Part shown: positions 50,534 to 60,500 of the stretch, piece after piece | How positions within the stretch are numbered: position 1 is the stretch's first letter | Layout of the letters: each line of letters opens with the position of its first letter | Assembly: GCA_035369845.1 (NCBI GenBank) | Contig: DAOOVD010000006.1 | Span: 4,016 to 68,015, forward strand | Direction of reading: 5' to 3' | Length of the DNA stretch: 64,000 bases | Source of the DNA: DAOOVD01 sp035369845 | GTDB taxonomy: Bacteria > Bacillota > Desulfotomaculia > Desulfotomaculales > Pelotomaculaceae | Notes under the pieces: generated by a model | Databases searched by the model: none | Told to the model about the DNA's origin: nothing | What the model saw: only the letters and a program-made list of their open reading frames with translations | Program-made: the position numbers and the translations under genes

Positions 50534-50755
50534 AGCGCCAGAACCCTTCCCGGAGTCTGCTTCCAGATTCCGGGAATGACGGAGATTGCAGCGTTTTCGC
50601 ATTGATTGGTTGATTGATCTCCCGGGTTGACGAGGAGGGGGTTGATCGAGATTTTTCGGCGGGTGCCCCCCGGTCGGGCCGGACCGTCAGCGGCATTACA
50701 AAACCGCCGGGCAACCGGCGGGACAAAAGTGCCTGCGGCCGATAGAGGCAAAAGC
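50534..50755 (+). ncRNA. glmS ribozyme (glucosamine-6-phosphate riboswitch)
   Basis: Core segments are AAGCGCCAGAAC (self-cleavage between 50534 and 50535), GTTGACGAGGAGGGGGTT with ATCGAGAT and TCGGCGGGTGCCCCCCGG (pseudoknotted core), and CATTACAAAACCGCCGG to GGCGGGACAAAAGTGCC (P3/P4 side). The ribozyme cleaves its own RNA when GlcN6P binds, which lowers glmS expression. P1 (AACCC 50542-50546 with GGGTT 50624-50628) encloses a 77-base insertion that contains an 8-bp hairpin (50547-50554 with 50569-50576). The 3' limit is approximate. The remaining 190 bases to glmS show only a weak inverted repeat around 50771-50820. Confidence 0.95.
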
Positions 50756-50941
50756 GCAAACAGGATAGTATTGCCTTTTTGGCATGCCCGAAAACTTTCC
50801 GGTATGCCTGAAAAAAGGCAGTTCCGTGTGCCGTGGCTTTGTGTGCCCGGCATTTGTTCTTTCGGGCCGCGCCGGAAGCGGGGCGGCTTCGGCGGCGGGC
50901 CGCCGTTTTAAAGGTTTATATGAGAGTTGGGAGGCAGTAAA

Positions 50942-52771
50942 ATGTGCGGTATCGTTGGTTACATCGGTTCCAAAGAGGCCGTTTCCATTTTGATTGACGG
51001 TTTGGAAAAGCTGGAGTACCGGGGGTACGACTCCGCCGGAGTGGCCGTACCGGGCAACGGCGGCGTCGAAGTTTTGAAGAAGGAAGGAAAGCTCGGCGTC
51101 CTGAAAGACAGGTTGAACGGAAACAATTACAGCGCCAACGTGGGCATCGGACACACCCGCTGGGCCACCCACGGAAAACCGTCCGACGAGAACGCGCACC
51201 CGCACACCGACTGCACGGGGCGGATTGCGGTCGTGCACAACGGTATCATCGAGAACTACCTGCATTTGCGGGAGTGGCTGGAGTCGCTCGGCCACGTTTT
51301 CAGTTCCCAGACCGATACCGAGGTGCTTCCCCACCTGATCGAACACTTCTACTGCGGCGACCTTGAAGATGCGGTGCTGAAAGCGGTTTCCAGGCTCGAG
51401 GGCTCCTACGCCATGGCCGTGGTGTCCTCCCACGAGCCGGACAAACTGGTGGCCGTCCGGCAGGACAGCCCTCTGGTGGTGGGGCTGGGCGACGGCGAGT
51501 ATTTCCTGGCTTCGGATATTCCCGCCATCTTGAAGCACACCCGGTTTACGTACATTCTCAACGACGGGGAAGTGGCGGTGCTGGGGCACGACCGGGTGAG
51601 AGTCGTGGACTTGAACCGCAACGTGATCCATAAGAACGTGCTGGAGGTGAAGTGGGAGGCGGAGCAGGCCGAGAAAGGCGGCTACGACCACTTCATGCTG
51701 AAGGAAATCCACGAGCAGCCGAAGGCCCTGAGGGATACTTTGAGCGGCCGGATTTCGGCCGACGGGTCCGAAGTTGCTCTCGAAGAAGTGAAAATATCCC
51801 CCGAAGAGATCAGGAGTTTGAAGAAGATTTTCATAACCGCCTGCGGCACCGCGTACCACGCCGGCTTCGTCGGCAAGTACGTGATAGAGAAACTGGTGCG
51901 GCTGCCCGTGGAGGTGGACATTGCCTCCGAGTTTCGCTACCGCCGGCCGATTATCGAACCGGGCACCCTGGTTATCGTCATCAGTCAGTCCGGCGAAACC
52001 GCCGATACGCTTGCCGCCCTCCGCGAGGCGAAACGCCAGGGGGTGAGGGTGGTGGCCGTCACCAACGTGGTGGGCAGCTCCGTCTCGCGTGAGGCCGACG
52101 ACGTGATTTACACCTGGGCCGGCCCGGAAATCGCCGTGGCCTCGACCAAGGCCTACACCACCCAGTTGATAGCCATGTACCTGATTGCCCTGCACTTTGC
52201 CCGGGTGCGCGGCGCCATCGATCAGAAAGAACTCCGGGAGATCCTCCGGGATATAAAAAAGCTGGACGCCAAGGCGCAGGTCCTTCTGGACGACTCCAGG
52301 GTGATCAGGGACTTCGCCGGGAGCGTTTCCTTCTCCGAGGACCTCTTTTTCATCGGGCGCGGCCTCGACTACGCCGTGGCGATGGAAGGCTCCCTGAAGC
52401 TTAAAGAAATCTCCTATATTCACGCCGAGGCGTACGCCGCCGGCGAGCTCAAGCACGGCACCCTGGCCCTGATTGAGGAGAACGTACCCGTGGTGGCCCT
52501 GGCCACCCAGCGCGACCTTTTTGACAAGATGGTCAGCAACATCCAGGAGGTCAACGCCCGCGGCGCGTCCGTACTGGCGCTGGCCATGGAGGGCCTCGAA
52601 GAAGTTGAAAAGGTGGCCGAAAGAACCGTGTATATACCGGAAACCCATCCCATCCTGGCGCCGGTGCTGGCAGTCATCCCGCTGCAGCTCCTGGCTTACC
52701 ACGCCGCCGTCGCCAGGGGCTGCGACGTGGACAAACCGAGGAACCTGGCCAAGAGCGTGACGGTGGAGTAG
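50942..52771 (+). CDS. glmS: glucosamine-fructose-6-phosphate aminotransferase
   Basis: This 609-aa amidotransferase makes glucosamine-6-phosphate from fructose-6-phosphate and glutamine. The N-terminal glutaminase starts with Cys after Met (MCGIVGYIG), followed by two SIS domains (SQSGETADT, STKAYTTQL) and the ending NLAKSVTVE, the conserved tail recognised as attTn7 in many bacteria. It is controlled by the ribozyme upstream. The 3' end is the boundary to the accessory island. Confidence 0.98.
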   Translation: MCGIVGYIGSKEAVSILIDGLEKLEYRGYDSAGVAVPGNGGVEVLKKEGKLGVLKDRLNGNNYSANVGIGHTRWATHGKPSDENAHPHTDCTGRIAVVHNGIIENYLHLREWLESLGHVFSSQTDTEVLPHLIEHFYCGDLEDAVLKAVSRLEGSYAMAVVSSHEPDKLVAVRQDSPLVVGLGDGEYFLASDIPAILKHTRFTYILNDGEVAVLGHDRVRVVDLNRNVIHKNVLEVKWEAEQAEKGGYDHFMLKEIHEQPKALRDTLSGRISADGSEVALEEVKISPEEIRSLKKIFITACGTAYHAGFVGKYVIEKLVRLPVEVDIASEFRYRRPIIEPGTLVIVISQSGETADTLAALREAKRQGVRVVAVTNVVGSSVSREADDVIYTWAGPEIAVASTKAYTTQLIAMYLIALHFARVRGAIDQKELREILRDIKKLDAKAQVLLDDSRVIRDFAGSVSFSEDLFFIGRGLDYAVAMEGSLKLKEISYIHAEAYAAGELKHGTLALIEENVPVVALATQRDLFDKMVSNIQEVNARGASVLALAMEGLEEVEKVAERTVYIPETHPILAPVLAVIPLQLLAYHAAVARGCDVDKPRNLAKSVTVE

Positions 52772-52880
52772 CTTTCAGATGCGTCAAACCCGCCTTTGTC
52801 TTGAGAAAATAATGTTGTGATATGGAAAATAGAGTCCGGATATAATGATAATAAAGATCAGACATGATAAGATTGTTTAG

Positions 52881-52915
52881 AGCTGTAACCTCCCATAAGG
52901 TTACAGCTTTAATAT
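52881..52915 (+). terminator. terminator-like hairpin downstream of glmS
   Basis: A perfect 11-bp stem AGCTGTAACCT (52881-52891) with 52898-52908 and a 6-base loop, followed by TTAATATTTATAT. It probably ends the glmS transcript. Confidence 0.7.
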
Positions 52916-52988
52916 TTATATCTCTCGTAGTACTTTTAACATGCAGAATACACTAAAATAAGGAAGGATTATAAGGATTTTTGACGAA

Positions 52989-53019
52989 TTGGCTAAAAGA
53001 TCCATAGTTCATCTATAAT
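52989..53019 (+). promoter_or_regulatory. candidate promoter for the BREX-like genes
   Basis: TTGGCT (52989-52994) and a consensus TATAAT (53014-53019) are 19 bases apart. The -35 match is 4 of 6 and the spacing long, so it is tentative. It is 87 bases upstream of brxF. Confidence 0.3.
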
Positions 53020-53105
53020 GGAGGTTTTCAAGCTTAGAATATAATTATGCCATAAATTTGCCATAGTTAACTAAACTGATAATCTTACGGAGATAAACTG
53101 TAACA

Positions 53106-53588
53106 ATGGAACCCCTTGCCGCACAGGTCATTTCAAGAATCAATCAGGCTGCCGAGCTGTACCACCGCCTCATCATCATAGCCGCGCCAGCCGGAGCGGG
53201 TAAAACAGCCGCGCTTCAAGATATTCGCGAACGCACGGGCGCGCCCCTGATCAACGTTAATCTCGAGCTTTCCCGCCGCCTGCTTGAGCTTACCGGGCGC
53301 CGACGCGCACTGCTGCTTCCCCGCCTGCTCTCGGAGATAGTGAATGCTTCCGGCAGCGATGTAGTTCTGCTTGATAACATTGAATTGTTGTTCGATGCCT
53401 CCCTCAAACAAGACCCTCTGCGGCTCCTTCAAGGACTTTCCCGAAACAAGACGCTGGTCGTTGCCTGGAACGGCTCTGTCAGCGGCGGCTATTTGACCTA
53501 TGCAGTGCCGGAACATCCCGAATACAGGCGTTATGTAATCAGAGATTTAATGATAGTAAGCCCGGAGAAATCGGAAGTTCGGAAGTGA
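53106..53588 (+). CDS. brxF: BREX-3 P-loop protein BrxF
   Basis: This 160-aa ATPase-like protein has Walker A APAGAGKT at residues 27-34 and a Walker B-like strand DVVLLDNIE at 85-93. Its size, P-loop and place directly before a DUF6079/BrxC gene match BrxF, the small protein that heads BREX type 3 loci. BREX systems block phage DNA replication and methylate host DNA at a non-palindromic site. It starts at ATG 53106; the upstream GGAG is distant, so the start is moderately sure. Confidence 0.85.
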   Translation: MEPLAAQVISRINQAAELYHRLIIIAAPAGAGKTAALQDIRERTGAPLINVNLELSRRLLELTGRRRALLLPRLLSEIVNASGSDVVLLDNIELLFDASLKQDPLRLLQGLSRNKTLVVAWNGSVSGGYLTYAVPEHPEYRRYVIRDLMIVSPEKSEVRK

Positions 53589-53637
53589 TGAGCGAAAAGT
53601 GATGGGTAATGAGCAAAGGCAGATACACTCATCACTT
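53583..53637. repeat. inverted repeat between brxF and brxC
   Basis: AAGTGATGAG (53583-53592) and CTCATCACTT (53628-53637) are perfect 10-base inverted copies; related AGTGATG and ATGAGC words lie between them. It overlaps the brxF stop and may be a degenerate intergenic repeat or an RNA hairpin. Confidence 0.5.
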
Positions 53638-53669
53638 ATGGGCAAAACCGCATGGGGAGGGGAAACGCA

Positions 53670-56600
53670 ATGAAATATGGAGACCTGATCCAGTTTGAAC
53701 CAATCGAGTCCGTAGTGCAACTGCGGGACGCCGTTAATGCTGCAGCCGCCCGGCAGCTTGTCCGGACTTATGTTATTTCCGGAGAAATGGCCGAGAAGCT
53801 GATTAACCTCGTCATTCCCCAGCTTCAGTTCGACCAGCCGGTCGACAACAAAGGGCTTCTGGTCGTCGGCAATTACGGTACCGGTAAGTCCCACCTGATG
53901 TCGGTGATATCCGCCGTAGCGGAGAACGGGGAACTCTCCTCCCTTCTCAACGACAGCAACGTTGCCGGCGCGGCGGGCAAAATCGGAGGCCGCTTCAAGG
54001 TGGCGCGAACCGAAATCGGGGCGACCACCATGTCCTTGCGTGACATTGTACTGGCCGAACTGGAGGAGCGCCTGGCAGCCTTGGGGGTGACCTACACATT
54101 CCCCCCAGCGGACCAAGTGTCCAGCAACAAGCGGGCTTTCGAGGAGATGATGTCCGCCTTCCACCAGGAATATCCCGACCACGGCCTGCTCCTGGTGGTG
54201 GACGAATTGCTTGATTACCTTCACACCCGCAAAGATCAGGAACTCATCCTCGATTTGAACTTTCTCCGGGAAATCGGCGAAGTCTGCAAGGACCTGCGTT
54301 TTCGCTTTATCGCCGGTGTGCAGGAGGCCATATTTGACAGCCCCCGCTTTTCCTTTGTGGCGGACAGTATCCGCCGGGTAAAAGACCGTTTCGAGCAGGT
54401 CCTTATTGCCCGCAAGGACGTCAAGTTCGTGGTATCCGAGCGGCTGCTCAAAAAAACCGGCGAACAGCAGGCGAAGATCCGCGAATACCTGACTCCCTTT
54501 GCAAAGTTCTACGGCCGCATGAATGAGCGCATGGACGAGTTCGTCCGTCTCTTCCCGGTGCATCCCGACTATATCGACACATTTGAGCGGGTCACCGCAG
54601 TAGAGAAGCGCGAAGTGCTCAAGACCCTTTCCCTGTCCATGAAAAAGCTTCTTAATCAAGATGTTCCGGACGACCGCCCCGGCTTAATCGCCTACGATGG
54701 TTATTGGGCGAACCTTCGTGAGAACCCGTCCTTCCGCGCAGTGCCGGATATCAAGGCGGTAATCGACTGCAGCCAGGTGCTGGAAGCCCGCATCCAGCAG
54801 GCATTCACCCGGCCCGCTTACAAACCCATGGCGCTGCGGCTGATCCACGGCCTCTCCGTCCACCGGCTGACTACCGGCGATATCTACGCGCCACTGGGCG
54901 CGACGGCGGAGGAACTGCGCGACAGCCTCTGCCTCTACCAGCCCGGCATCGGGGACCTGGGCGGCGACCCGGCCGACGATTTGCTCTCCCAGGTGGAGAC
55001 CGTCCTGCGGGAAATTCACAAGACGGTAAGCGGCCAGTTCATCTCATTGAATCCGGACAACCGCCAGTATTATCTCGACTTGAAGAAGACCGATGACTTT
55101 GACGCCCTGATCGAGAAGCGCGCCGACAGCCTGGATGACTCCCAGCTTGACCGCTACTACTACGAGGCCTTAAAACAGGTCATGGAATGTGCGGACCGTA
55201 CTTACAAAACCGGCTATAAAATCTGGCAGCACGAGCTTGTCTGGCTGGAACGGAAAGCCGCGCGCCAGGGGTACCTCTTTTTCGGCGCGCCCAACGAGCG
55301 CTCCACAGCAGTTCCGCCGCGCGACTTCTACCTTTATTTCATCCAGCCCTTCGACGCGCCGCGCTTTACGGATGAAAAAAAGCCCGACGAGGTATTCCTG
55401 CGCCTTATCCAAAAGGATGAATCCTTTCACACAGCACTGCGTAGTTATGCCGCAGCTCTTGATCTGGCTTCCACCGCTTCGGGGCAGGCCAAGTCCATTT
55501 ATGAGTCCAAAGCGTCGGGTTACTTGCGGGAATTGGTGCAGTGGCTGAAGGAAAACATGTATACGGCCTTCACGGTTACCTATCAGGGACGCGCCAAGCC
55601 CCTCGAAGATTGGGTCAAGGGTAAATCCATCCGCGAGCTTTCCGGCATTGCCTCCAACGAGCGGCTTAACTTTCGCGACCTTATAAACACCATCGCCGGT
55701 GTCTGTCTGGGGGCACACTTCCAGGATCTGGCTCCTCTTTATCCCTGCTTTTCGGTGCTCATCACCGGAGCCAACCGGGCCCAGGCCGCCCAGGACGCTC
55801 TGCGGGCCATCGCCGGTCAAAAGCCGACCAAACAGGCGACCGCAGTGCTGGATGCCCTTGAACTTCTTGACGGCGACAGGTTTGATCCTCATAGATCGAA
55901 ATACGCCCGGCACATCCTCGAAATCGCGCAAAAGAAGGGCCACGGCCAGGTGGTCAACCGTTCCGAACTGATCCAGGACATCCTTGGGGTGGAGTACCTG
56001 GACGCAAGGAACCTGCGTCTGGAGCCCGAATGGGCAGTGGTGATCATGGCGGCGCTGGTTTACTCCGGTGAACTGGTGCTGGCCATCCCGGGCAAGAAGT
56101 TCGACGCCACCGGGCTTTCCCAACTGGCCGGGACCGGCGTCGAGGAACTGATCCAGTTCAAGCACATCGAACGGCCCAAGGACTGGAACCTGCCGGCTCT
56201 CAAGGCCCTGTTTGAGTTGCTCGGGCTCACGCCGGGCATGGCGCAGCTGGTTACCCAGGGAAAAGAAGAACCCGTCCAGGAACTGCAGAAAGCAGCGGCC
56301 GGCACGGTGGAAAGGCTGGTGCTTGTTCAGCAGAGCGCGCAAAAAGGGCTGTTTTTCTGGGGTAGTAGTTTGCTGTCCGGGAGCGAAGCCCGGATGCTGT
56401 GCTCCCAGCTTAATCAGACCAAGACTTTTCTGGAATCAATCCAGGCCTATACAACTCCCGGCAAGCTCAAGAACTTCCGTTACGAAGCGCCGGAGATAAG
56501 CGGCCATCGCGAAGGTCTCCAGGCCCTGGCAGAGGTCGATTCTCTGCAGAAACTGGTGACCGGCCTCGGGGATACGGCGGCATATCTTTCCACGGCCGAG

Positions 56601-57398
56601 GCGGTTCTGCCCGGCGGGCATGAGTGGATTGACAAGGTGAAGGCGGCTCGTGACGAGATTCTGGTGCAGATCAGCGACCCGTCCAGGCGTGGCGCGCCAG
56701 CCTTCCGCCAGGAGATTCAGCGCAAACTTTCCGACCTGAAAAAATCCTACCTGCAGGCGTACCTGGGCCTGCACACCAGGGCGAGGCTGGGCGTCAACGA
56801 GGACAAGCGCAAGGCCAGGCTAATGGCGGATGAACGGTTAAAAATCCTGCAAAAACTCTCCACCATCGATATCATGCCCCGCCAGCACCTGACCGATTAC
56901 CAGAACCGCCTGGCGGCTCTAAAGAGCTGCTTTACGCTCACCGAGCCGGAGCTGAACGCCTCGCCCGTGTGCCCGCACTGCAGTTACAAGCCTGCCGCAG
57001 AACCGCCGGCCGCGCCGGCAAGCTCGGTCCTGGACGGTCTGGATGAAGAGCTCGACAGGCTGGTGGAGAACTGGACCCAGACGCTTCTTGCCAACCTGGA
57101 ATACCCGGCCACGAGGTCCAACCTGGACCTGCTCAAACCGGAACCGGGGAAGCTGGTGGAGGAATTCATCAAGAAGCGCACGCTCCCGGACGTCCTTGAC
57201 CATGATTTTATCCGCGCCCTGCAGGAGGCCCTCTCCGGGCTGCTCAAGGTGCCGGTAAAGACTGCCGACCTGCGCGCGGCGCTGCTCTCCGGCGGCTCAC
57301 CGGTCACCCCGGCGGAGATGAAAAAGCGGTTTGAAGATTACCTGGACCAACTCATCAAGGGGAGGGAGCCAGACAAGATCAGAATTGTCTTAGACTGA
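53670..57398 (+). CDS. brxC: BREX-3 large ATPase (DUF6079, BrxC-like)
   Basis: This 1242-aa protein starts at ATG 53670 behind GGGGAGGGG. The N-terminal AAA-type domain has Walker A GNYGTGKS at residues 67-74 and the Walker B-like LLLVVDELLDYL near 178. A long helical middle follows, and near the C terminus (about 1100) a CPHCSYKP zinc-ribbon half. This is the DUF6079 architecture of the BREX type 3 BrxC/PglY counterpart. It is the core ATPase of the system and is followed by a methylase rather than directly by pglX. Confidence 0.9.
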   Translation: MKYGDLIQFEPIESVVQLRDAVNAAAARQLVRTYVISGEMAEKLINLVIPQLQFDQPVDNKGLLVVGNYGTGKSHLMSVISAVAENGELSSLLNDSNVAGAAGKIGGRFKVARTEIGATTMSLRDIVLAELEERLAALGVTYTFPPADQVSSNKRAFEEMMSAFHQEYPDHGLLLVVDELLDYLHTRKDQELILDLNFLREIGEVCKDLRFRFIAGVQEAIFDSPRFSFVADSIRRVKDRFEQVLIARKDVKFVVSERLLKKTGEQQAKIREYLTPFAKFYGRMNERMDEFVRLFPVHPDYIDTFERVTAVEKREVLKTLSLSMKKLLNQDVPDDRPGLIAYDGYWANLRENPSFRAVPDIKAVIDCSQVLEARIQQAFTRPAYKPMALRLIHGLSVHRLTTGDIYAPLGATAEELRDSLCLYQPGIGDLGGDPADDLLSQVETVLREIHKTVSGQFISLNPDNRQYYLDLKKTDDFDALIEKRADSLDDSQLDRYYYEALKQVMECADRTYKTGYKIWQHELVWLERKAARQGYLFFGAPNERSTAVPPRDFYLYFIQPFDAPRFTDEKKPDEVFLRLIQKDESFHTALRSYAAALDLASTASGQAKSIYESKASGYLRELVQWLKENMYTAFTVTYQGRAKPLEDWVKGKSIRELSGIASNERLNFRDLINTIAGVCLGAHFQDLAPLYPCFSVLITGANRAQAAQDALRAIAGQKPTKQATAVLDALELLDGDRFDPHRSKYARHILEIAQKKGHGQVVNRSELIQDILGVEYLDARNLRLEPEWAVVIMAALVYSGELVLAIPGKKFDATGLSQLAGTGVEELIQFKHIERPKDWNLPALKALFELLGLTPGMAQLVTQGKEEPVQELQKAAAGTVERLVLVQQSAQKGLFFWGSSLLSGSEARMLCSQLNQTKTFLESIQAYTTPGKLKNFRYEAPEISGHREGLQALAEVDSLQKLVTGLGDTAAYLSTAEAVLPGGHEWIDKVKAARDEILVQISDPSRRGAPAFRQEIQRKLSDLKKSYLQAYLGLHTRARLGVNEDKRKARLMADERLKILQKLSTIDIMPRQHLTDYQNRLAALKSCFTLTEPELNASPVCPHCSYKPAAEPPAAPASSVLDGLDEELDRLVENWTQTLLANLEYPATRSNLDLLKPEPGKLVEEFIKKRTLPDVLDHDFIRALQEALSGLLKVPVKTADLRAALLSGGSPVTPAEMKKRFEDYLDQLIKGREPDKIRIVLD

Positions 57399-57531
57399 GG
57401 ATAAGGAACACTGACCAGATTCGGAGATGATTGGACGGTTTAGAATATCAGCGGGTTGCTGAGGGCGATAGTTGAGGAATGAAGTCCATGGGTAGCCTAT
57501 TCAATCTTGCGCTGAAACGAGGAGAAACGTC

Positions 57532-60500
57532 GTGAGCAAGGCGTTGGATATTCTTTATAAGGTGTTGGATTTCCAGAGCGGTTCATTACTGCCAGCCTCT
57601 GAGAAACCAACATCCGGTTTAAAATGCGATGACTGGCTTGAAAAGGGTGAATGGCTGGCGGCGGCAAAACGCGCAGGCGCTGATAAAGTGTTCTTTGTTG
57701 AAAACAACCCGGTTGTCGTGTTTGCCGAATGCGGTTCCGATCATCTTGAAAAGGCAAAAGCCTTCAATCGTATCTGGAGCCTTGCCCGCCCCAGGCTGTT
57801 GTTTTTGGTTTCACCGGATGAAATATCCATACTGGATCTGGCGCAAAGACCCCTCAACTTATCTAAAATTCAAGAAGATGGTTCCGGGAAGCAGCGGCGC
57901 TTAAAAACACTGGCGACACTCCACGACGCCGGAAAAGTTGTTCAGGAACTGGAAGCGGTGCTTGTAATGGCCGTGCTGGGGAAAATATCCCCACCAGACC
58001 TTAACATCGGAAAAGTTGGACAGGTGCTTCAACCTTTCCACCGCGATAATATTGAGTCCGGCAAAATCTTTGGAGACAGTCGATTCGGCGACACGAAAAA
58101 CCGGGCGGATAAAGCTCTTATCCGCGACTTGAAAACGATCCGGCGCGAATTAATTCAAGCCGGTCTAGCGGGCCGGAAGCTGAAGTTTGCCCACGCCCTG
58201 ATCGGCCGCTCAATTTTCATCCGCTATCTAGAAGACCGCGGGATCCTAACCCGGGATTACTTCCTGGAAGTTGCCCGACAGAATACTGTATGGGCGGAAC
58301 TTGTCAAGGACCAGCCATTCCGTGCCGGGCTTGACTTATCTGAGCGCCGGGCCTTCTACCCCCTGGCCCTGGAGAATAAGGAATTTACCTATGCCCTCTA
58401 CAGGGCCCTTGCCCGGGACTTTAACGGAGACATGTTTCCCGATGTGGACGAGGAGGAACAGGCCGTCACCCAAAAGCACCTGAAGTTGATTCAAGATCTC
58501 CTCTACAGTGATGCCGGTGTCCAAAAGAAACTGTTCTTCTATTCCTACCGCTTTGATATTATTCCGCTTGATCTGATCAGCTCGATTTACGAAGAGTTTT
58601 ATCATTCATCTACCAGTGATGATGAAAAGAAAAGCAAAGCGAGACAGGACGGAGCTTATTATACTCCGCCGGTGCTGGTGGAATTGGTTCTATCCCGGTC
58701 ATTGACTGCCGGGGAACTGCGAAAAAAACCCCGCGTGCTTGATCCGGCCTGTGGTTCAGGCATCTTTCTGGTTGAATCCTTCAGGCGGATCGTGCGCTAT
58801 GAGTGGTACAGGAATCAAAAACGACTTGATTTTGATAGACTTAAGCAGATTCTCCATGAACAGATTGCCGGTATCGAGGTAAATGAAGAGGCCGCCCGGA
58901 TCACGGCATTCAGCCTTTATCTCGCCATGCTTCATTATCTTGATCCGCCTGCAATTACGGAACATATTAAACAGGGCAACAGGCTGCCGAAGCTTTTAGT
59001 CTCCGAAAACAAGGCAAAGGACCACTGCAATTGTATTTGGGTGGGAAATGCTTTCGATATAGCATCGATAGATTCAAATCCGCTGTTATCGTCACGTTTT
59101 GGCAAACACTGCGCGGATGTTGTTGTAAGCAATCCGCCCTGGGGAGCGCCCGGAAACAAGGCTGGCGCCAAAGCAAAAGCCCGCGAAAACGTCATGCTCG
59201 AATGGTGCCGTGTTAACAACAAACCCATCGGTGACAAAGAACCTTCACAGGCGTTTCTCTGGCGTTCTCTCGATTTTCTGAAAGATGGCGGAAAAGCGGG
59301 AATGCTGGTATCCGCCGGGGTGTTGTTCAAACACAGCGCCACCACCCAGGCGTTTCGCGAACAATGGCTAAACAATGTCAGGCTCCATGAGGTTTTTAAC
59401 TTTACTCACGTAAGGAAGTTTTTCTTCAAAGGAGCTGACTCTCCCTTTGTGTTAATTTGCTTCACTAAAGGCAAACAGGATGATTTTCCCGTTAAGTATT
59501 GGTCGGCCAAACAAGTCACAGCTTTGAGAGAAACTCAGGCGATACTTCTATCCAAATATGATATTCATATTCTGCGGGATGAAAACCTGGCGTCGAGTCA
59601 ATTATGGAAGAGTTACTGGTTCGGCCGCTTGGCGGATAACCGGTTCATCAAATGGCTCCAATCCAAAAAACATCTCAGAGAATATGTGGATCATAACAAT
59701 TCGGGTCGCGGATATGAGTTGGCATCAAGAACTTTTAATGCAGACAGATTGCAGTCGTTTAAATCACTCTCCAAACTGGAGTCGCGTTATGAATTACCTG
59801 GATTCACTTCTCCGCCGGAACGTGTGCATCGCTTCGGCGCCCTAGGTTCGTACAGTGGACTGCGGGTGATTGTTAATGAAGGAATTTCTGAAAGTTCACA
59901 TCCTCGGGGAACAATAATCGCCCAATTTGTTGAAATGCCCTTTTGTTTCTACAGAAGCATCTATGGTTTAAAGCTGTCGGAACAAGATGAATGGTGTCAC
60001 AAAGTACTCCTGGCGATTCTCTGGTCTTCTTTGGCAAGATATTATTTCTTTATGACATCTGCGAACTGGGGACTCTGGCATCATAAATTGTTGCTTGATG
60101 AGTTGCTGCGACTGCCCGTTGTTTTGGATAAAGAAAGCTTGACTACCCAAAGAATCATTTCCATCGTTGATAAGCTCCGCAATTATCACCCGCAAAAGCG
60201 TGATTTAATGCATCCTGACGGTGTGCCTGAAGCTGAGATTGAGACTCAACGAAGGATCTGGGAGAAAGAACTGGACGAGGCGGTGTTTGAACTCTACGGT
60301 CTGAACGAGGAGCAAAAAGACCTTATTCGAGATTGTTGCGAGGTAACGCTTCCGTTTTTCTACAAGCCGTTCAACAGCGCAGGCGCCATGCCCGCGGTGC
60401 GGGGCAATGATCTCTCATGGCTTGAAAATTACATAAGCGTATTCGCCCGGCGCTGGAACGCCTACCTGGGGGATGCCATTGAGATGAGAGCGGAAGTCCA

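Larger units (their letters stand above)
52772..53105. other. AT-rich 334-base boundary between glmS and the defence island
   Basis: Composition drops sharply in GC compared with both sides. It holds a terminator-like stem at 52881-52908, TATAAT at 52841-52846 and 53014-53019, and no convincing reading frame. Its place right after glmS matches where Tn7-like elements and islands insert, but I see no Tn7 end sequence or target-site duplication within the window. Confidence 0.6.

Noticed and set aside
50771..50820. Inverted repeat TGCCTTTTTT...AAAAAAGGCA after the glmS ribozyme
   Set aside because: Imperfect with mismatches in the middle and no T run; may be chance.
50696..52702. 668-codon open frame on the minus strand opposite glmS
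   Set aside because: It is the antisense shadow of glmS in GC-rich DNA; the glmS protein is full length with all motifs, and the minus frame has no recognisable domain.
53106..53588. Transposition ATPase (IstB/TniB-like) reading of the P-loop protein downstream of glmS
   Set aside because: No transposase genes adjoin it; size and the DUF6079 neighbour fit BrxF far better.
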